A stretch of DNA of 64,000 bases from Shewanella sp. UCD-KL12 (GTDB lineage: Bacteria; Pseudomonadota; Gammaproteobacteria; Enterobacterales; Shewanellaceae): the NCBI RefSeq assembly GCF_001957125.1, contig NZ_MPHJ01000003.1, positions 186,001-250,000 of the forward strand. Reading direction: 5' to 3'. Position 1 is the stretch's first letter. Each line of letters begins with the position of its first letter. Made by a program: the position numbers and the translations under genes. Under the pieces are notes generated by a model. It had not been told where the DNA came from. It searched no databases and saw only the letters and a program-made list of their open reading frames with translations. Below are positions 28,403 through 37,763 of this stretch, piece by piece.

Positions 28403-28780
28403 ATGATTAACTCATTGTTCGTTGGTGGTCTTGCAGCTTCTCCAGAAGTTACTTCTGCCGTTGAGAAAGGGTCTGCTATTTCCACCATGACGAATATGTT
28501 AGGTGGGTTAATCGTCGTACTCATTATTATTTTTGTACTTGCTTATATTGTGAAACGCTTGAATTTAACGCCAACAAGCCATGGTGTGTTAAAAACGTTA
28601 GCGGTAATGCCTTTAGGCCAGAGAGAGAAAATCGTATTACTTGAAGTAGGAGGGCAGCAGTATTTGCTTGGTGTCACTTCCCAGCAAGTTCAAGTCATTG
28701 ATAAGTTATCTTCTCCTATTAAAATTGAAACAGAATCTTTTGCTGATCGCCTCCGTCAAGCTAAGGGCAAACAAGTATGA
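28403..28780 (+). CDS. fliO: flagellar export gate assembly protein FliO
   Basis: FliO is a small inner-membrane protein that helps assemble the FliPQR gate. The 125 residues contain one membrane helix at about 33-55 (MLGGLIVVLIIIFVLAYIV) and a cytoplasmic domain with the family segment AVMPLGQREKIVLLEVGGQQ. It overlaps fliP by 4 bp (ATGA), typical of translational coupling. Confidence 0.93.
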   Translation: MINSLFVGGLAASPEVTSAVEKGSAISTMTNMLGGLIVVLIIIFVLAYIVKRLNLTPTSHGVLKTLAVMPLGQREKIVLLEVGGQQYLLGVTSQQVQVIDKLSSPIKIETESFADRLRQAKGKQV

Positions 28781-29529
28781 AGGGGCTACTCGCAACATTA
28801 AGTATAGGTTTACTTGCTTTCACTCCAGCAGCATCAGCTATTGATGGTATTTTGCCCGCAGTTACGGTATCCACCAATCCAGATGGTGAGACTCAGTACT
28901 CAGTGACAATGCAGATTTTGTTACTGATGACGGCAATGAGCTTTTTGCCTGCAATGGTTATTATGCTCACCTCATTTACGCGAATAGTGGTGGTTCTCTC
29001 AATTCTTCGGCAAGCTATTGGTCTGCAGCAGACCCCATCTAATCAGGTGATCATAGGCATGAGTATGTTTATGACATTCTTTATTATGGCACCTGTTTTC
29101 GACAAGATTTATGACGACGCCGTAAAGCCTTATATGGCAGAAGCAGTCAATGTTGAGCAAGCATTTGAACTTGGCAAGCAGCCCATAAAAACCTTTATGC
29201 TGGCTCAAACAAGATTAACGGATTTAGATACCTTCATCGAAATTTCAGGTTATCAAAATATTAATGAGCCTGAAGATGTACCTATGAGCGTGTTAATCCC
29301 CTCATTTATAACCAGCGAATTGAAAACGGCCTTTCAGATTGGCTTTATGTTGTTTGTCCCTTTTTTGGTGCTAGATCTGGTTGTTGCAAGTATTTTGATG
29401 GCGATGGGTATGATGATGCTTTCGCCGATGATTGTTTCTTTGCCATTTAAGATTATGCTATTTGTGCTCGTAGATGGCTGGAGTTTAGTGATGGGAACCC
29501 TAGCAAATAGCTTCGGGGTTGGGGTGTAG
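28777..29529 (+). CDS. fliP: flagellar export gate protein FliP
   Basis: FliP is the core subunit of the export gate in the MS ring. It has a cleavable signal peptide (residues 1 to about 21, ending ASA), a hydrophobic helix with the family motif MLTSFTRIVVVLSILR, and further membrane helices near the C-terminus (FMLFVPFLVLDLVVASILM). The length of 250 residues is typical. The start overlaps the fliO stop. Confidence 0.96.
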   Translation: MKGLLATLSIGLLAFTPAASAIDGILPAVTVSTNPDGETQYSVTMQILLLMTAMSFLPAMVIMLTSFTRIVVVLSILRQAIGLQQTPSNQVIIGMSMFMTFFIMAPVFDKIYDDAVKPYMAEAVNVEQAFELGKQPIKTFMLAQTRLTDLDTFIEISGYQNINEPEDVPMSVLIPSFITSELKTAFQIGFMLFVPFLVLDLVVASILMAMGMMMLSPMIVSLPFKIMLFVLVDGWSLVMGTLANSFGVGV

Positions 29530-29538
29530 GGAGGGCTT

Positions 29539-29808
29539 ATGAATCCTGAGTCACTGGTTGATATTTTCCGAGAAGCCCTGTCGGTTATCGTGACTATTGT
29601 TTCCCTAATCATTGTACCAGGGCTTGTGATCGGTCTTGTTGTCGCCGTTTTCCAAGCTGCGACCTCTATTAATGAGCAAACTCTTAGCTTTCTGCCTCGC
29701 CTATTAACGACCCTGTTTGCACTGATGTTTCTTGGTCATACCTTGATTCAGACTATGATGGAGTTTTTTGTGCAGATGGTGAATATGATCCCGCAGGTTG
29801 TGGGATGA
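29539..29808 (+). CDS. fliQ: flagellar export gate protein FliQ
   Basis: FliQ is an 89-residue protein with two membrane helices that wraps the FliPR gate. The family motif VAVFQAATSINEQTLSFLPR between the helices is clear. A strong GGGAGGG ribosome site precedes the ATG, 9 bp after fliP. Confidence 0.96.
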   Translation: MNPESLVDIFREALSVIVTIVSLIIVPGLVIGLVVAVFQAATSINEQTLSFLPRLLTTLFALMFLGHTLIQTMMEFFVQMVNMIPQVVG

Positions 29809-29857
29809 TATTATCAATTTCAGTTCGAGTTGAAACTGTAGTATTTAGGTTGCCTTG

Positions 29858-30658
29858 ATGGATATACTCATGGCCACCATCATGGACACGATAGCATCAT
29901 ACATGTGGCCATTATTTCGCGTTTCAAGCATGTTTATGGTGATGGCAGTTTTTGGCGCGAATACAACCCCAACTAGGGTTCGACTGCTACTCTCTATGGC
30001 CATTACTTTGGCAATTGCTCCAGTCCTCCCTCCTGTAGAGAATGTCGAGCTGTTTGGGGTTGCCGCAATATTTGTTACGTTGCAGCAGATCCTCATAGGA
30101 ACAGCTATGGGTTTTATTTCAATACTTGTTATGCAAACTTTTGTACTCACGGGGCAAATTATAGGTATGCAAACGAGTTTAGGCTTTGCTTCTATGGTCG
30201 ATCCATCATCTGGCCAACAAACTCCGGTGATTGGTAACCTATTTCTGTTGCTTACTACCATGATATTTCTTGCCGTCGATGGCCACCTTGTGATGATAAA
30301 AATGTTGGTGATGAGTTTCGAAACTATTCCAATATCTAATAAGGGAATTAGTGTCGCAAGTTATAAGCTGTTGGCAGAGTGGGGCGCCTACATGTTTGGT
30401 GCAGCACTCACCATGTCAATGACAGCGATTGTTGCTCTGTTATTAATTAATTTGTCATTTGGCGTGATGACGCGTGCATCGCCTCAACTGAATATTTTCG
30501 CTATTGGTTTTCCAGTTACTATGGTGAGCGGTCTTATCATTCTATGGTTAACATTAACGCCTATAATGGAGCATTTTGGGAGTGTATGGAGTTCTGCTCA
30601 AGTGTTGATGTGTAATGTTTTACACCTTCAATGTAACACTGATGGTGTGTTGCAATGA
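29858..30658 (+). CDS. fliR: flagellar export gate protein FliR
   Basis: FliR completes the export gate with FliP and FliQ. The 266-residue protein has about six membrane helices and the family segment QTFVLTGQIIGMQTSLGFAS, then VDPSSGQQTPVIGNL. ATG 29858 is preferred over the TTG at 29855 because of codon type and the AGGTTGCC region upstream. flhB follows 126 bp later, without a visible sigma54 or sigma28 site in between. Confidence 0.95.
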   Translation: MDILMATIMDTIASYMWPLFRVSSMFMVMAVFGANTTPTRVRLLLSMAITLAIAPVLPPVENVELFGVAAIFVTLQQILIGTAMGFISILVMQTFVLTGQIIGMQTSLGFASMVDPSSGQQTPVIGNLFLLLTTMIFLAVDGHLVMIKMLVMSFETIPISNKGISVASYKLLAEWGAYMFGAALTMSMTAIVALLLINLSFGVMTRASPQLNIFAIGFPVTMVSGLIILWLTLTPIMEHFGSVWSSAQVLMCNVLHLQCNTDGVLQ

Positions 30659-30784
30659 TATTGATGTATTAGTTGTTGTGAAGTTCATAAGGCGATGGAT
30701 AATTAGCTGGAAGCATCCAAATAGATCCGTATTAAACTGTCATCTCAGTGAAGTGGAACTGTCAATTTTGGGAAGGGGTAGTTA

Positions 30785-31918
30785 ATGGCTGAAAATGATA
30801 GCAGTCAAGAAAAAACAGAGGAAGCAACCCCCAGAAAATTGCAGCAAGCAAGAGAGAAGGGGCAGGTTGCTCGCTCAAAGGAGTTAGGGACTTCTGCGGT
30901 TTTGATGTCTGCTGCAGTAGGCTTTGCTATGGTGGGGCCAAGCCTTGCTCAAAGCTTGATGACTGTGATGACAAAACTGTTCACCATGAATCGTGAGCAG
31001 GTGTTCGATACTAATCAGATGTTTCTAATTTGGAGCATGATAGGTAAAGAACTTGCTGTTCCCATGGCCAGTTTAGTGCTGGTTATTGCACTGGTAGCTT
31101 TTCTTGGCAATATCGTGCTTGGCGGTCTTACTTTTTCAACAAAAGCGTTTATGCCAAAAACGGATAAAATGAGTCCGATTGCGGGCTTTAAACGAATGTT
31201 TGGCGTTCAAGCGGTTGTTGAGTTAACCAAAGGTATTGCCAAATTTTCAGTCGTTGCATTGTCTGCCTATTTTTTGCTTAGCTTTTATTTTGATGAAATT
31301 TTGGCCCTTTCGAGAGAAAATCTCCCAGGGAATGTTCATCATGCATTAGATCTTCTTGTGTGGATGTTTATTCTTCTATGTTCATCAACAATTATTATTG
31401 TCGTGATAGATATTCCTTTTCAGATCTGGAATCACAGCAAACAGCTTAAGATGACAAAACAAGAAGTTAAAGATGAATTTAAAGATACTGAGGGTAAGCC
31501 TGAAGTTAAAGGCCGAATGAGACAAATGCAGAGGGAGATGGCTCAAAAGCGAATGATGTCTGAGGTACCTAATGCGGATGTGATTGTGGTTAACCCTGAG
31601 CATTATGCCGTTGCAGTAAAATACGATGCCATGAAATCTACCGCGCCATATGTACTTGCTAAAGGTGCGGATGATGTTGCCTTTAAGATTAGAGAAATAG
31701 CCAGAGAGTATGATATTGCAATTGTTTCGGCACCTCCTTTAGCTAGAGCTATTTACTACACAACTAAGATAGATCAAGAGATCCCTGAGGGGTTATTTAC
31801 TGCCGTTGCTCAAGTGTTAGCTTATGTTTTTCAGTTAAGACAGTACCAAGAAAATGGCGGAAGAAGGCCCACTCCAATTCCGACTAAACAGCCAATTCCA
31901 GATGAGCTGAAACATTAA
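30785..31918 (+). CDS. flhB: flagellar export switch protein FlhB
   Basis: FlhB sits at the export gate and sets substrate class through autocleavage of its cytoplasmic domain. In 377 residues there is an N-terminal basic segment (SQEKTEEATPRKLQQAREKG), four membrane helices to about 215, the linker QEVKDEFKDTEGKPEVKGR and the C-terminal domain. The cleavage motif reads N270-P-E-H instead of the usual NPTH, so the Asn-Pro scissile pair is kept but threonine is replaced by glutamate. A GGAAGGGG ribosome site precedes the ATG. Confidence 0.95.
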   Translation: MAENDSSQEKTEEATPRKLQQAREKGQVARSKELGTSAVLMSAAVGFAMVGPSLAQSLMTVMTKLFTMNREQVFDTNQMFLIWSMIGKELAVPMASLVLVIALVAFLGNIVLGGLTFSTKAFMPKTDKMSPIAGFKRMFGVQAVVELTKGIAKFSVVALSAYFLLSFYFDEILALSRENLPGNVHHALDLLVWMFILLCSSTIIIVVIDIPFQIWNHSKQLKMTKQEVKDEFKDTEGKPEVKGRMRQMQREMAQKRMMSEVPNADVIVVNPEHYAVAVKYDAMKSTAPYVLAKGADDVAFKIREIAREYDIAIVSAPPLARAIYYTTKIDQEIPEGLFTAVAQVLAYVFQLRQYQENGGRRPTPIPTKQPIPDELKH

Positions 31919-32170
31919 GGCTTAATACTTAAATTAAAATTGAATTTTTAGCCCTAATTACCGCTTTATTTGATAGACAGTATGCATCTTTCATCATTCA
32001 AGTTCTTTGCTAGCTTAATCAATATCAGGATTTGAACCGAAGTTTAGCAATTTTTGCTGATATATTATCCGTTTAAGCTATAAGCCATTCATTCAAGGTG
32101 AATTAAACGGTATAGTCCTATGTATAAAACTAATTATAATGAATTCACTTTTGAAACCACTCCCACCTAA
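31919..32170 (+). other. intergenic region before flhA
   Basis: This AT-rich spacer contains no gene. It holds an imperfect GGCT/AGCC hairpin just after flhB and an 8-bp inverted repeat (CCGTTTAA at 32069-32076 and TTAAACGG at 32103-32110, 26-nt gap) upstream of the sigma54 element. The repeat could be an activator site (FlrA or FlrC), but there is no direct evidence. Confidence 0.4.
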
Positions 32171-32187
32171 TTGGCTTAAAACTTGCT
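32171..32187 (+). promoter_or_regulatory. sigma54 promoter for flhA
   Basis: TTGGCTTAAAACTTGCT has GG at 32173-32174 and GC at 32185-32186 with a 10-base gap, 38 bp before flhA. It follows a long non-coding gap, as expected for a new transcription unit (flhA-flhF-flhG-fliA-che). Confidence 0.8.
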
Positions 32188-32223
32188 GTGCTAGGTCTAG
32201 ATGTCAAAGTTTGGACTTTTTGA

Positions 32224-34323
32224 ATGGATGTTAGAGCGCGCCTCGGTCAATTAAAGCAAGTAAAGCCTAGTAACTTTAAAGGCCTAGGCACCCCCTTAAT
32301 TGTTTTAGCTGCACTGGCAATGATTGTATTGCCAATGCCGGCGTTGCTTCTCGATATTCTTTTTTCGTTCAATATTGCGTTAGCGCTTGTAGTACTGCTT
32401 GTCGCTATATATACCGATAGACCACTCGATTTTGCAGCCTTCCCCAGTGTGCTTTTAATTGCGACATTATTGCGTTTAGCACTTAACGTTGCTTCAACTC
32501 GCGTGGTTTTATTAGAGGGCCATAATGGTGGTGACGCGGCGGGTAAGGTGATTGAATCATTTGGCTCCGTGGTTATTGGTGGAAACTATGCCGTAGGTTT
32601 AGTTGTTTTCCTTATCTTGATCATCATTAACTTTGCTGTTGTTACCAAAGGTGCTGGGCGAATATCTGAAGTTAGTGCTCGCTTTACCTTAGATGCAATG
32701 CCAGGTAAACAGATGGCCATTGATGCAGATCTCAATGCTGGGGTATTAAATCAAGAACAAGCACGTGATAGACGTGCAGAAGTCACCAAGGAAGCTGATT
32801 TTTATGGCGCAATGGATGGTGCTTCAAAATTTGTAAAAGGGGATGCGATCGCCGGTATTTTGATTATGGTGATCAATATTCTAGGTGGCTTTGTGATCGG
32901 TATGGTACAGCATGACTTGGATTTTTCATCAGCTGTTGAGATCTATACCCTGCTCACAATCGGTGACGGATTAGTAGCACAAATTCCAGGACTACTGCTA
33001 TCCATCGCCGCTGCGCTTATGGTGACCCGTCAAAATGAATCTGGTGACATGGGCCAGATGATGATGAGTCAGATGTTTGACAACCCTAAATCCATTGGCA
33101 TTGCTGCTGCAGTGCTGTTTATTATGGGTATTGTGCCAGGCATGCCGCACTTTGCTTTTTTAACACTTGCGCTTGCAGTTGGCTCTGCCGCTTATTTTCT
33201 TTATAGGAAGCAGGCAAAAGAGCGAGAGCAATCGCTAGAGCTTGCTAAAAAGCCTGCAGCTGATAAGTCTGCAGCTAAACCCAAAGAGCTTAGTTGGGAT
33301 GATGTACAGCATGTAGATACTATCGGTTTAGAAGTTGGTTATCGTCTTATACCATTAGTCGATAAAGGCCAAGGTGGTGAGTTATTAGGCCGCATTAAAG
33401 GCGTGCGAAAGAAGCTTTCTCAAGAGTTAGGCTTCCTAGTGCCAGCAGTACATATTCGCGATAACCTCGATCTCTCGCCGAATACCTATCGCATCTCCTT
33501 AATGGGAGTTGCATCTGGTGAGGCTGAGATCCGCCATGATTGTGAGCTTGCTATCAACCCTGGCCAAGTTTATGGCACGTTAGAAGGGACTGCAACTACG
33601 GACCCCGCTTTTGGTTTAGAAGCAGTCTGGATAGCACCAGAACTTAGGGAGCATGCACAAACTTTAGGTTACACAGTCGTTGATGCCGCAACCGTAGTGG
33701 CTACTCACTTAAGCCAATTGCTCACCAATAATGCAGCTAAGCTTCTTGGCTATGAAGAGGTGCAGCAGTTGATGGAGATGCTGGCAAAGCATTCACCGAA
33801 ACTTGTAGATGGCTTTATTCCCGATGTAATGCCATTAGGCACAGTCGTTAAGGTAATGCAGAACCTGCTTAACGAAGGCGTTTCTATTCGTGATCTTAAG
33901 ACAATAGTGCAAACATTACTGGAGTATGGGCCTAAGAGTGCAGATACAGAGGTATTAACAGCTGCGGTTCGTATTTCACTCAAACGTATGATCGTTCAAG
34001 AGATAAGTGGCCCAGAAACAGAAATTCCCGTCATAACTTTGGCGCCAGAGTTGGAACAGATGTTGCATCAGTCCATGCAGGCGACAGGTGGAGAGGGTCC
34101 TAACATTGAACCTAGCCTTGCTGAACGAATGCAAAAGTCTTTAGAAGATGCATCACAAAGACAGGAGATGGTAGGTCAACCAGCCATCTTGCTAACATCC
34201 GGCATGTTACGTTCGACTCTCTCTCGTTTTGTAAAGCACACTATTCCGAACCTTAGGGTGATCTCCTACCAGGAAGTCCCCGATGAGAAACAAATTAGAA
34301 TTGTTTCTGCGGTAGGCCAGTAG
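32224..34323 (+). CDS. flhA: flagellar export gate protein FlhA
   Basis: FlhA forms the nonameric gate ring that couples proton flow to export and docks substrates and chaperones. The 699-residue protein has eight membrane helices in the first 330 residues, including the FHIPEP-family segment (PSVLLIATLLRLALNVASTR) and DAMPGKQMAIDADLNAG, followed by a linker and the cytoplasmic ring domain. The ribosome site is weak. flhF starts 11 bp after the stop. Confidence 0.97.
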   Translation: MDVRARLGQLKQVKPSNFKGLGTPLIVLAALAMIVLPMPALLLDILFSFNIALALVVLLVAIYTDRPLDFAAFPSVLLIATLLRLALNVASTRVVLLEGHNGGDAAGKVIESFGSVVIGGNYAVGLVVFLILIIINFAVVTKGAGRISEVSARFTLDAMPGKQMAIDADLNAGVLNQEQARDRRAEVTKEADFYGAMDGASKFVKGDAIAGILIMVINILGGFVIGMVQHDLDFSSAVEIYTLLTIGDGLVAQIPGLLLSIAAALMVTRQNESGDMGQMMMSQMFDNPKSIGIAAAVLFIMGIVPGMPHFAFLTLALAVGSAAYFLYRKQAKEREQSLELAKKPAADKSAAKPKELSWDDVQHVDTIGLEVGYRLIPLVDKGQGGELLGRIKGVRKKLSQELGFLVPAVHIRDNLDLSPNTYRISLMGVASGEAEIRHDCELAINPGQVYGTLEGTATTDPAFGLEAVWIAPELREHAQTLGYTVVDAATVVATHLSQLLTNNAAKLLGYEEVQQLMEMLAKHSPKLVDGFIPDVMPLGTVVKVMQNLLNEGVSIRDLKTIVQTLLEYGPKSADTEVLTAAVRISLKRMIVQEISGPETEIPVITLAPELEQMLHQSMQATGGEGPNIEPSLAERMQKSLEDASQRQEMVGQPAILLTSGMLRSTLSRFVKHTIPNLRVISYQEVPDEKQIRIVSAVGQ

Positions 34324-34334
34324 AGGGCATATAA

Positions 34335-35726
34335 GTGAAAATTAAACGGTTTTTAGCGAAAGATATGCGTACGGCACTAGCACAGGTTAAAGAAACCTTA
34401 GGCTCAGATGCCGTTATTATGTCTAATAAGAAGGTGACTGGTGGAATAGAGATCGTTGCAGCAGTTGATTATGATGAACCTAAACCTAAGGTCTCTCAAA
34501 GTGAAGCTGCTGTGCCAAGCCCGACATTTATGGACCTTGCTGAAGAGAAGATCTCTCTAGGTTTAAAGCGACCTGTACGCTCCGAATCAAAAATTAAACC
34601 TGCTCCAGCAGCGGATTCATTGCAAGCTTTGCTAGAAAGACAGCAAAGTCGGGTTGAGCAACAAGTAAGCCAGAATAGCCGTCAAGATTTGGATATGCCT
34701 GATTGGGCAAAAGGTTTGCAAGCACCGCAAGACAGCAAGCCCGTTGCATCAGCGCCTCAACCAATGACTAACCGGTCTCCGTCTGAATCGAAGGGCAAGG
34801 CTAATCAAGAGCTTGAAGTGATGCGAGAAGAACTGGCATCATTGCGCAACTTATTGACACATCAGGTTAATACTCTGATGACAGAACAAAAAAGCCGAGT
34901 AGATCCGGTTGGGGCAATGCTAGAGAGTAAGCTACTCGATGCAGAGTTTTCTCCTGAAGTTGCCAAGAAACTCTCTGAGTTAAGCGAGCATTACACACCA
35001 GCAGATCTAGTAAAAGCTCTCCCTCGTAGTTTAGCTAACCTGCTAGATAATCAAGGTGATGATATAGTGCGCCAAGGTGGGGTCGTCGCTTTTGTTGGGC
35101 CGACAGGCGTTGGAAAGACGACAACAGTGGCTAAACTAGCCGCGCGTTTTGCCGCTCATCATGGTGCAGATCAAGTTGCATTGATCACAACCGACCATTA
35201 TCGCATTGGAGCCTTTGAGCAATTGGCAACCTATGGCAAAATAATGGGGTGTCCAGTAAAGCAAGCTCATGATCTCAATGAGTTGGAACAAATTCTTTAT
35301 CAGTTCCGTAATCGCAAGCTAGTATTGATAGATACGGCTGGTATGGGTCAAAGAGATTTAAGACTTTTTCAACAACTTGATAATTTAGCTGCAAATAGCA
35401 GATTACCTATTCGCAGTTATCTGGTACTGTCATCTACAGGGCAAAGAAGAGTCTTGGAAGATGCTGTAGCGCAGTTTAAAAGGATTCCATTATCGGGTGC
35501 AGTGCTTACTAAACTCGATGAATCAGTATCTTTAGCCCCTGCATTGAGTGTTTTGATACAAAGTGGGTTACCATTAAGTTATGTTACTGATGGCCAAAGA
35601 GTTCCAGAAGATATGCAAGTGGCCGATACTTTAGCGTTAGCAAGTAAAGCATTATCGGTTTTAGATAGAAAACCAGCAGTAATAAATAGTGAACGGTCAG
35701 ATGAAAGGGCCTATGCATTTGAGTAA
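34335..35726 (+). CDS. flhF: polar flagellum placement GTPase FlhF
   Basis: FlhF is an SRP-type GTPase that marks the pole for flagellar assembly. The 463 residues comprise a basic N-domain (MKIKRFLAKDMRTALAQVKE), a variable charged linker (about 80-190) and the NG domain with G1 GPTGVGKTTTVAKLA, G2/G3 region LIDTAGMGQRD and G4 TKLDE. The start is a GTG with an AGAGGGC site. It is followed by its antagonist flhG with a 4-bp gap and has a DUF2802 partner (fipA) at 44985. Confidence 0.95.
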   Translation: MKIKRFLAKDMRTALAQVKETLGSDAVIMSNKKVTGGIEIVAAVDYDEPKPKVSQSEAAVPSPTFMDLAEEKISLGLKRPVRSESKIKPAPAADSLQALLERQQSRVEQQVSQNSRQDLDMPDWAKGLQAPQDSKPVASAPQPMTNRSPSESKGKANQELEVMREELASLRNLLTHQVNTLMTEQKSRVDPVGAMLESKLLDAEFSPEVAKKLSELSEHYTPADLVKALPRSLANLLDNQGDDIVRQGGVVAFVGPTGVGKTTTVAKLAARFAAHHGADQVALITTDHYRIGAFEQLATYGKIMGCPVKQAHDLNELEQILYQFRNRKLVLIDTAGMGQRDLRLFQQLDNLAANSRLPIRSYLVLSSTGQRRVLEDAVAQFKRIPLSGAVLTKLDESVSLAPALSVLIQSGLPLSYVTDGQRVPEDMQVADTLALASKALSVLDRKPAVINSERSDERAYAFE

Positions 35727-35730
35727 AGCA

Positions 35731-36612
35731 ATGAGTCGGGATCAAGCAAGTGGTTTACGTATGATGAATCAACCTTATAACGAAAAAGTAAAAGTAATAG
35801 CCGTATCTGGTGGTAAAGGTGGCGTTGGTAAAACCAGTGTTTCAATTAATACCGCTGTTGCGTTAGCAGAGAAAGGGAAGCGTGTACTCGTTCTCGATGC
35901 CGACTTAGGTTTGGCGAACGTGGATGTCATGCTAGGTTTGCGTGCCGAGCGTAACTTATCTCATGTTCTTTCTGGTGATGCTGAACTGGATGACATCATA
36001 GTTCGTGGCCCTAAAGGCATAGGTATTATACCTGCAACCTCAGGAACACAAGCTATGGTCGAGCTTTCTCAGGCGCAGCACGCTGGTCTTATTCGAGCGT
36101 TTAGTGAGATGCGTACTCAGTTTGACATACTGATTGTCGATACTGCAGCGGGTATATCTGATATGGTGCTAAGCTTTTCAAGAGCATCACAAGATGTATT
36201 AGTTGTCGTATGTGATGAACCTACGTCAATTACCGATGCTTATGCACTGATTAAGATTTTGAGTCGAGAGCACGGCGTCTTCCGATTTAAAATAGTTGCC
36301 AATATGGTGCGAAGTTTACGTGAAGGGATGGAACTCTTTGCTAAACTTAGTAAAGTTACCGATCGATTTTTAGATGTAGCGTTAGAATTAGTTGCTACAA
36401 TTCCATTTGATGAGAACTTAAGAAAATCGGTTCGTAAACAGAAATTGATTGTAGAGGCATTTCCAAAGTCGCCAGCTACGATTGCTTACCACGGTTTAGC
36501 CAACAAGATTATCAGTTGGCCAATACCGCAGCAGCCTGGGGGTCACCTAGAGTTCTTTGTTGAACGTTTAGTTCAGAGACCTGAATACCAGGAGGATAGA
36601 GCGAGTGAGTAA
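35731..36612 (+). CDS. flhG: flagellar number regulator FlhG (FleN)
   Basis: FlhG is a MinD/ParA-type ATPase that limits flagellar number to one by restraining FlhF and FlrA. The N-terminal activator peptide DQASGLRMMNQ, known in the family to stimulate the FlhF GTPase, is present, followed by the deviant Walker A SGGKGGVGKTSVSIN, Walker A' LDADLGLANVDVMLG and Walker B IVDTAAG. ATG 35731 gives 293 residues, a normal length. Longer starts (GTG 35689, ATG 35701 or 35713) would overlap flhF. The end overlaps fliA by 8 bp. Confidence 0.92.
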   Translation: MSRDQASGLRMMNQPYNEKVKVIAVSGGKGGVGKTSVSINTAVALAEKGKRVLVLDADLGLANVDVMLGLRAERNLSHVLSGDAELDDIIVRGPKGIGIIPATSGTQAMVELSQAQHAGLIRAFSEMRTQFDILIVDTAAGISDMVLSFSRASQDVLVVVCDEPTSITDAYALIKILSREHGVFRFKIVANMVRSLREGMELFAKLSKVTDRFLDVALELVATIPFDENLRKSVRKQKLIVEAFPKSPATIAYHGLANKIISWPIPQQPGGHLEFFVERLVQRPEYQEDRASE

Positions 36613-37324
36613 AGCCTCTGCGTATACTTGTTTAGATAATAAAGCCTTAATCGTTGAACAGTACGCACCGCTTGTAAAGAAGATTGCTCACCATTTGCTC
36701 GCACGTCTACCGGCCTCTGTGCAGATAGATGATCTCCTTCAAGCTGGAATGATGGGCTTACTTGAAGCGTCTTCTAAGTTTGATGGCAGTAAAGGCGCTA
36801 AATTTGAGACCTTTGCAGGTATTCGAATTCGAGGTTCGATGTTAGATGAGATACGCCGGGGGGATTGGGTACCAAGATCGGTTCATCGAAACCAACGACG
36901 TGTGGCTCAAGTTATTGACGAGCTTGAACAAGAGCTCGGCAGAGATGCCAAAGATACTGAAATAGCGCAAAGATTAGAGATGACCTTAGACGATTACCAT
37001 CATATTTTGAATGATGTTTCGGTGGGGAAGGTCATCGGGATTGAAGATTTAGGTGTATCGGTCGATGTTATTACTCATGAAGAGGGAGTAAAGGATGATA
37101 CATTTGAATCAATTGCAGAAGACCAGTTTCATTCTGCATTAGTAGCCGCAATTAAATTATTGCCTGAAAGAGATGGATTAGTTTTGTCGCTTTATTATGA
37201 CGAAGCACTAAATTTAAAAGAGATTGGAGCCATTCTAGAGGTTAGTGAGTCGCGAGTAAGCCAGATATTAAGTCAAGCAATGCTCCGACTAAAAGCTAAA
37301 CTTAAGCATTGGACCCAAAAATAA
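36605..37324 (+). CDS. fliA: flagellar sigma28 factor FliA
   Basis: FliA directs polymerase to late flagellar and chemotaxis promoters. The 239-residue protein shows sigma regions 2 (QIDDLLQAGMMGLLEASSKFD, then FETFAGIRIRGSMLDEIR), 3 and 4 (LNLKEIGAILEVSESRVSQI). It starts at a GTG within the end of flhG with an excellent AGGAGG ribosome site. Two matching promoters are visible in the window (10202-10228 on +, 48099-48125 on -). Confidence 0.96.
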   Translation: MSKASAYTCLDNKALIVEQYAPLVKKIAHHLLARLPASVQIDDLLQAGMMGLLEASSKFDGSKGAKFETFAGIRIRGSMLDEIRRGDWVPRSVHRNQRRVAQVIDELEQELGRDAKDTEIAQRLEMTLDDYHHILNDVSVGKVIGIEDLGVSVDVITHEEGVKDDTFESIAEDQFHSALVAAIKLLPERDGLVLSLYYDEALNLKEIGAILEVSESRVSQILSQAMLRLKAKLKHWTQK

Positions 37325-37366
37325 CGATTACATGAAGCAATAATTAAGAGATCCGTGGAGGAAACC

Positions 37367-37750
37367 TTGGACAAGAATATGAAGATTCTCGTTGTTGATG
37401 ATTTTTCAACAATGAGACGTATCATTAAGAACTTGTTAAGAGACTTGGGCTTTAATAACACCCAGGAAGCAGATGACGGTTCAACAGCGCTACCTATGTT
37501 ACAGAAAGGCGATTTTGACTTTGTAGTAACAGACTGGAACATGCCTGGCATGCAAGGGATCGATCTATTAAAAGCGATCCGTGCTGACGATGAGTTAAAA
37601 AATATCCCTGTATTGATGGTGACTGCAGAGGCGAAAAGAGAACAGATTATTGCAGCGGCGCAAGCCGGTGTGAATGGTTATGTTGTTAAGCCTTTTACAG
37701 CAGCAACATTAAAAGAGAAGCTAGATAAAATCTTTGAACGACTCGGTTAA
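37367..37750 (+). CDS. cheY: chemotaxis response regulator CheY
   Basis: CheY is phosphorylated by CheA and binds FliM to change rotation. The single receiver domain has acidic residues D11-D12, phospho-acceptor D56 (VTDWNMPG), the switch threonine in VTAEAKRE and K in VVKPF. TTG 37367 is preferred because a perfect GGAGGA site ends 4 bases upstream and the protein then begins [12 protein letters not shown] like homologues. GTG 37355 overlaps that site. The 127-residue length is normal. Confidence 0.94.
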   Translation: MDKNMKILVVDDFSTMRRIIKNLLRDLGFNNTQEADDGSTALPMLQKGDFDFVVTDWNMPGMQGIDLLKAIRADDELKNIPVLMVTAEAKREQIIAAAQAGVNGYVVKPFTAATLKEKLDKIFERLG

Positions 37751-37763
37751 CCAAGGTTGTGAT

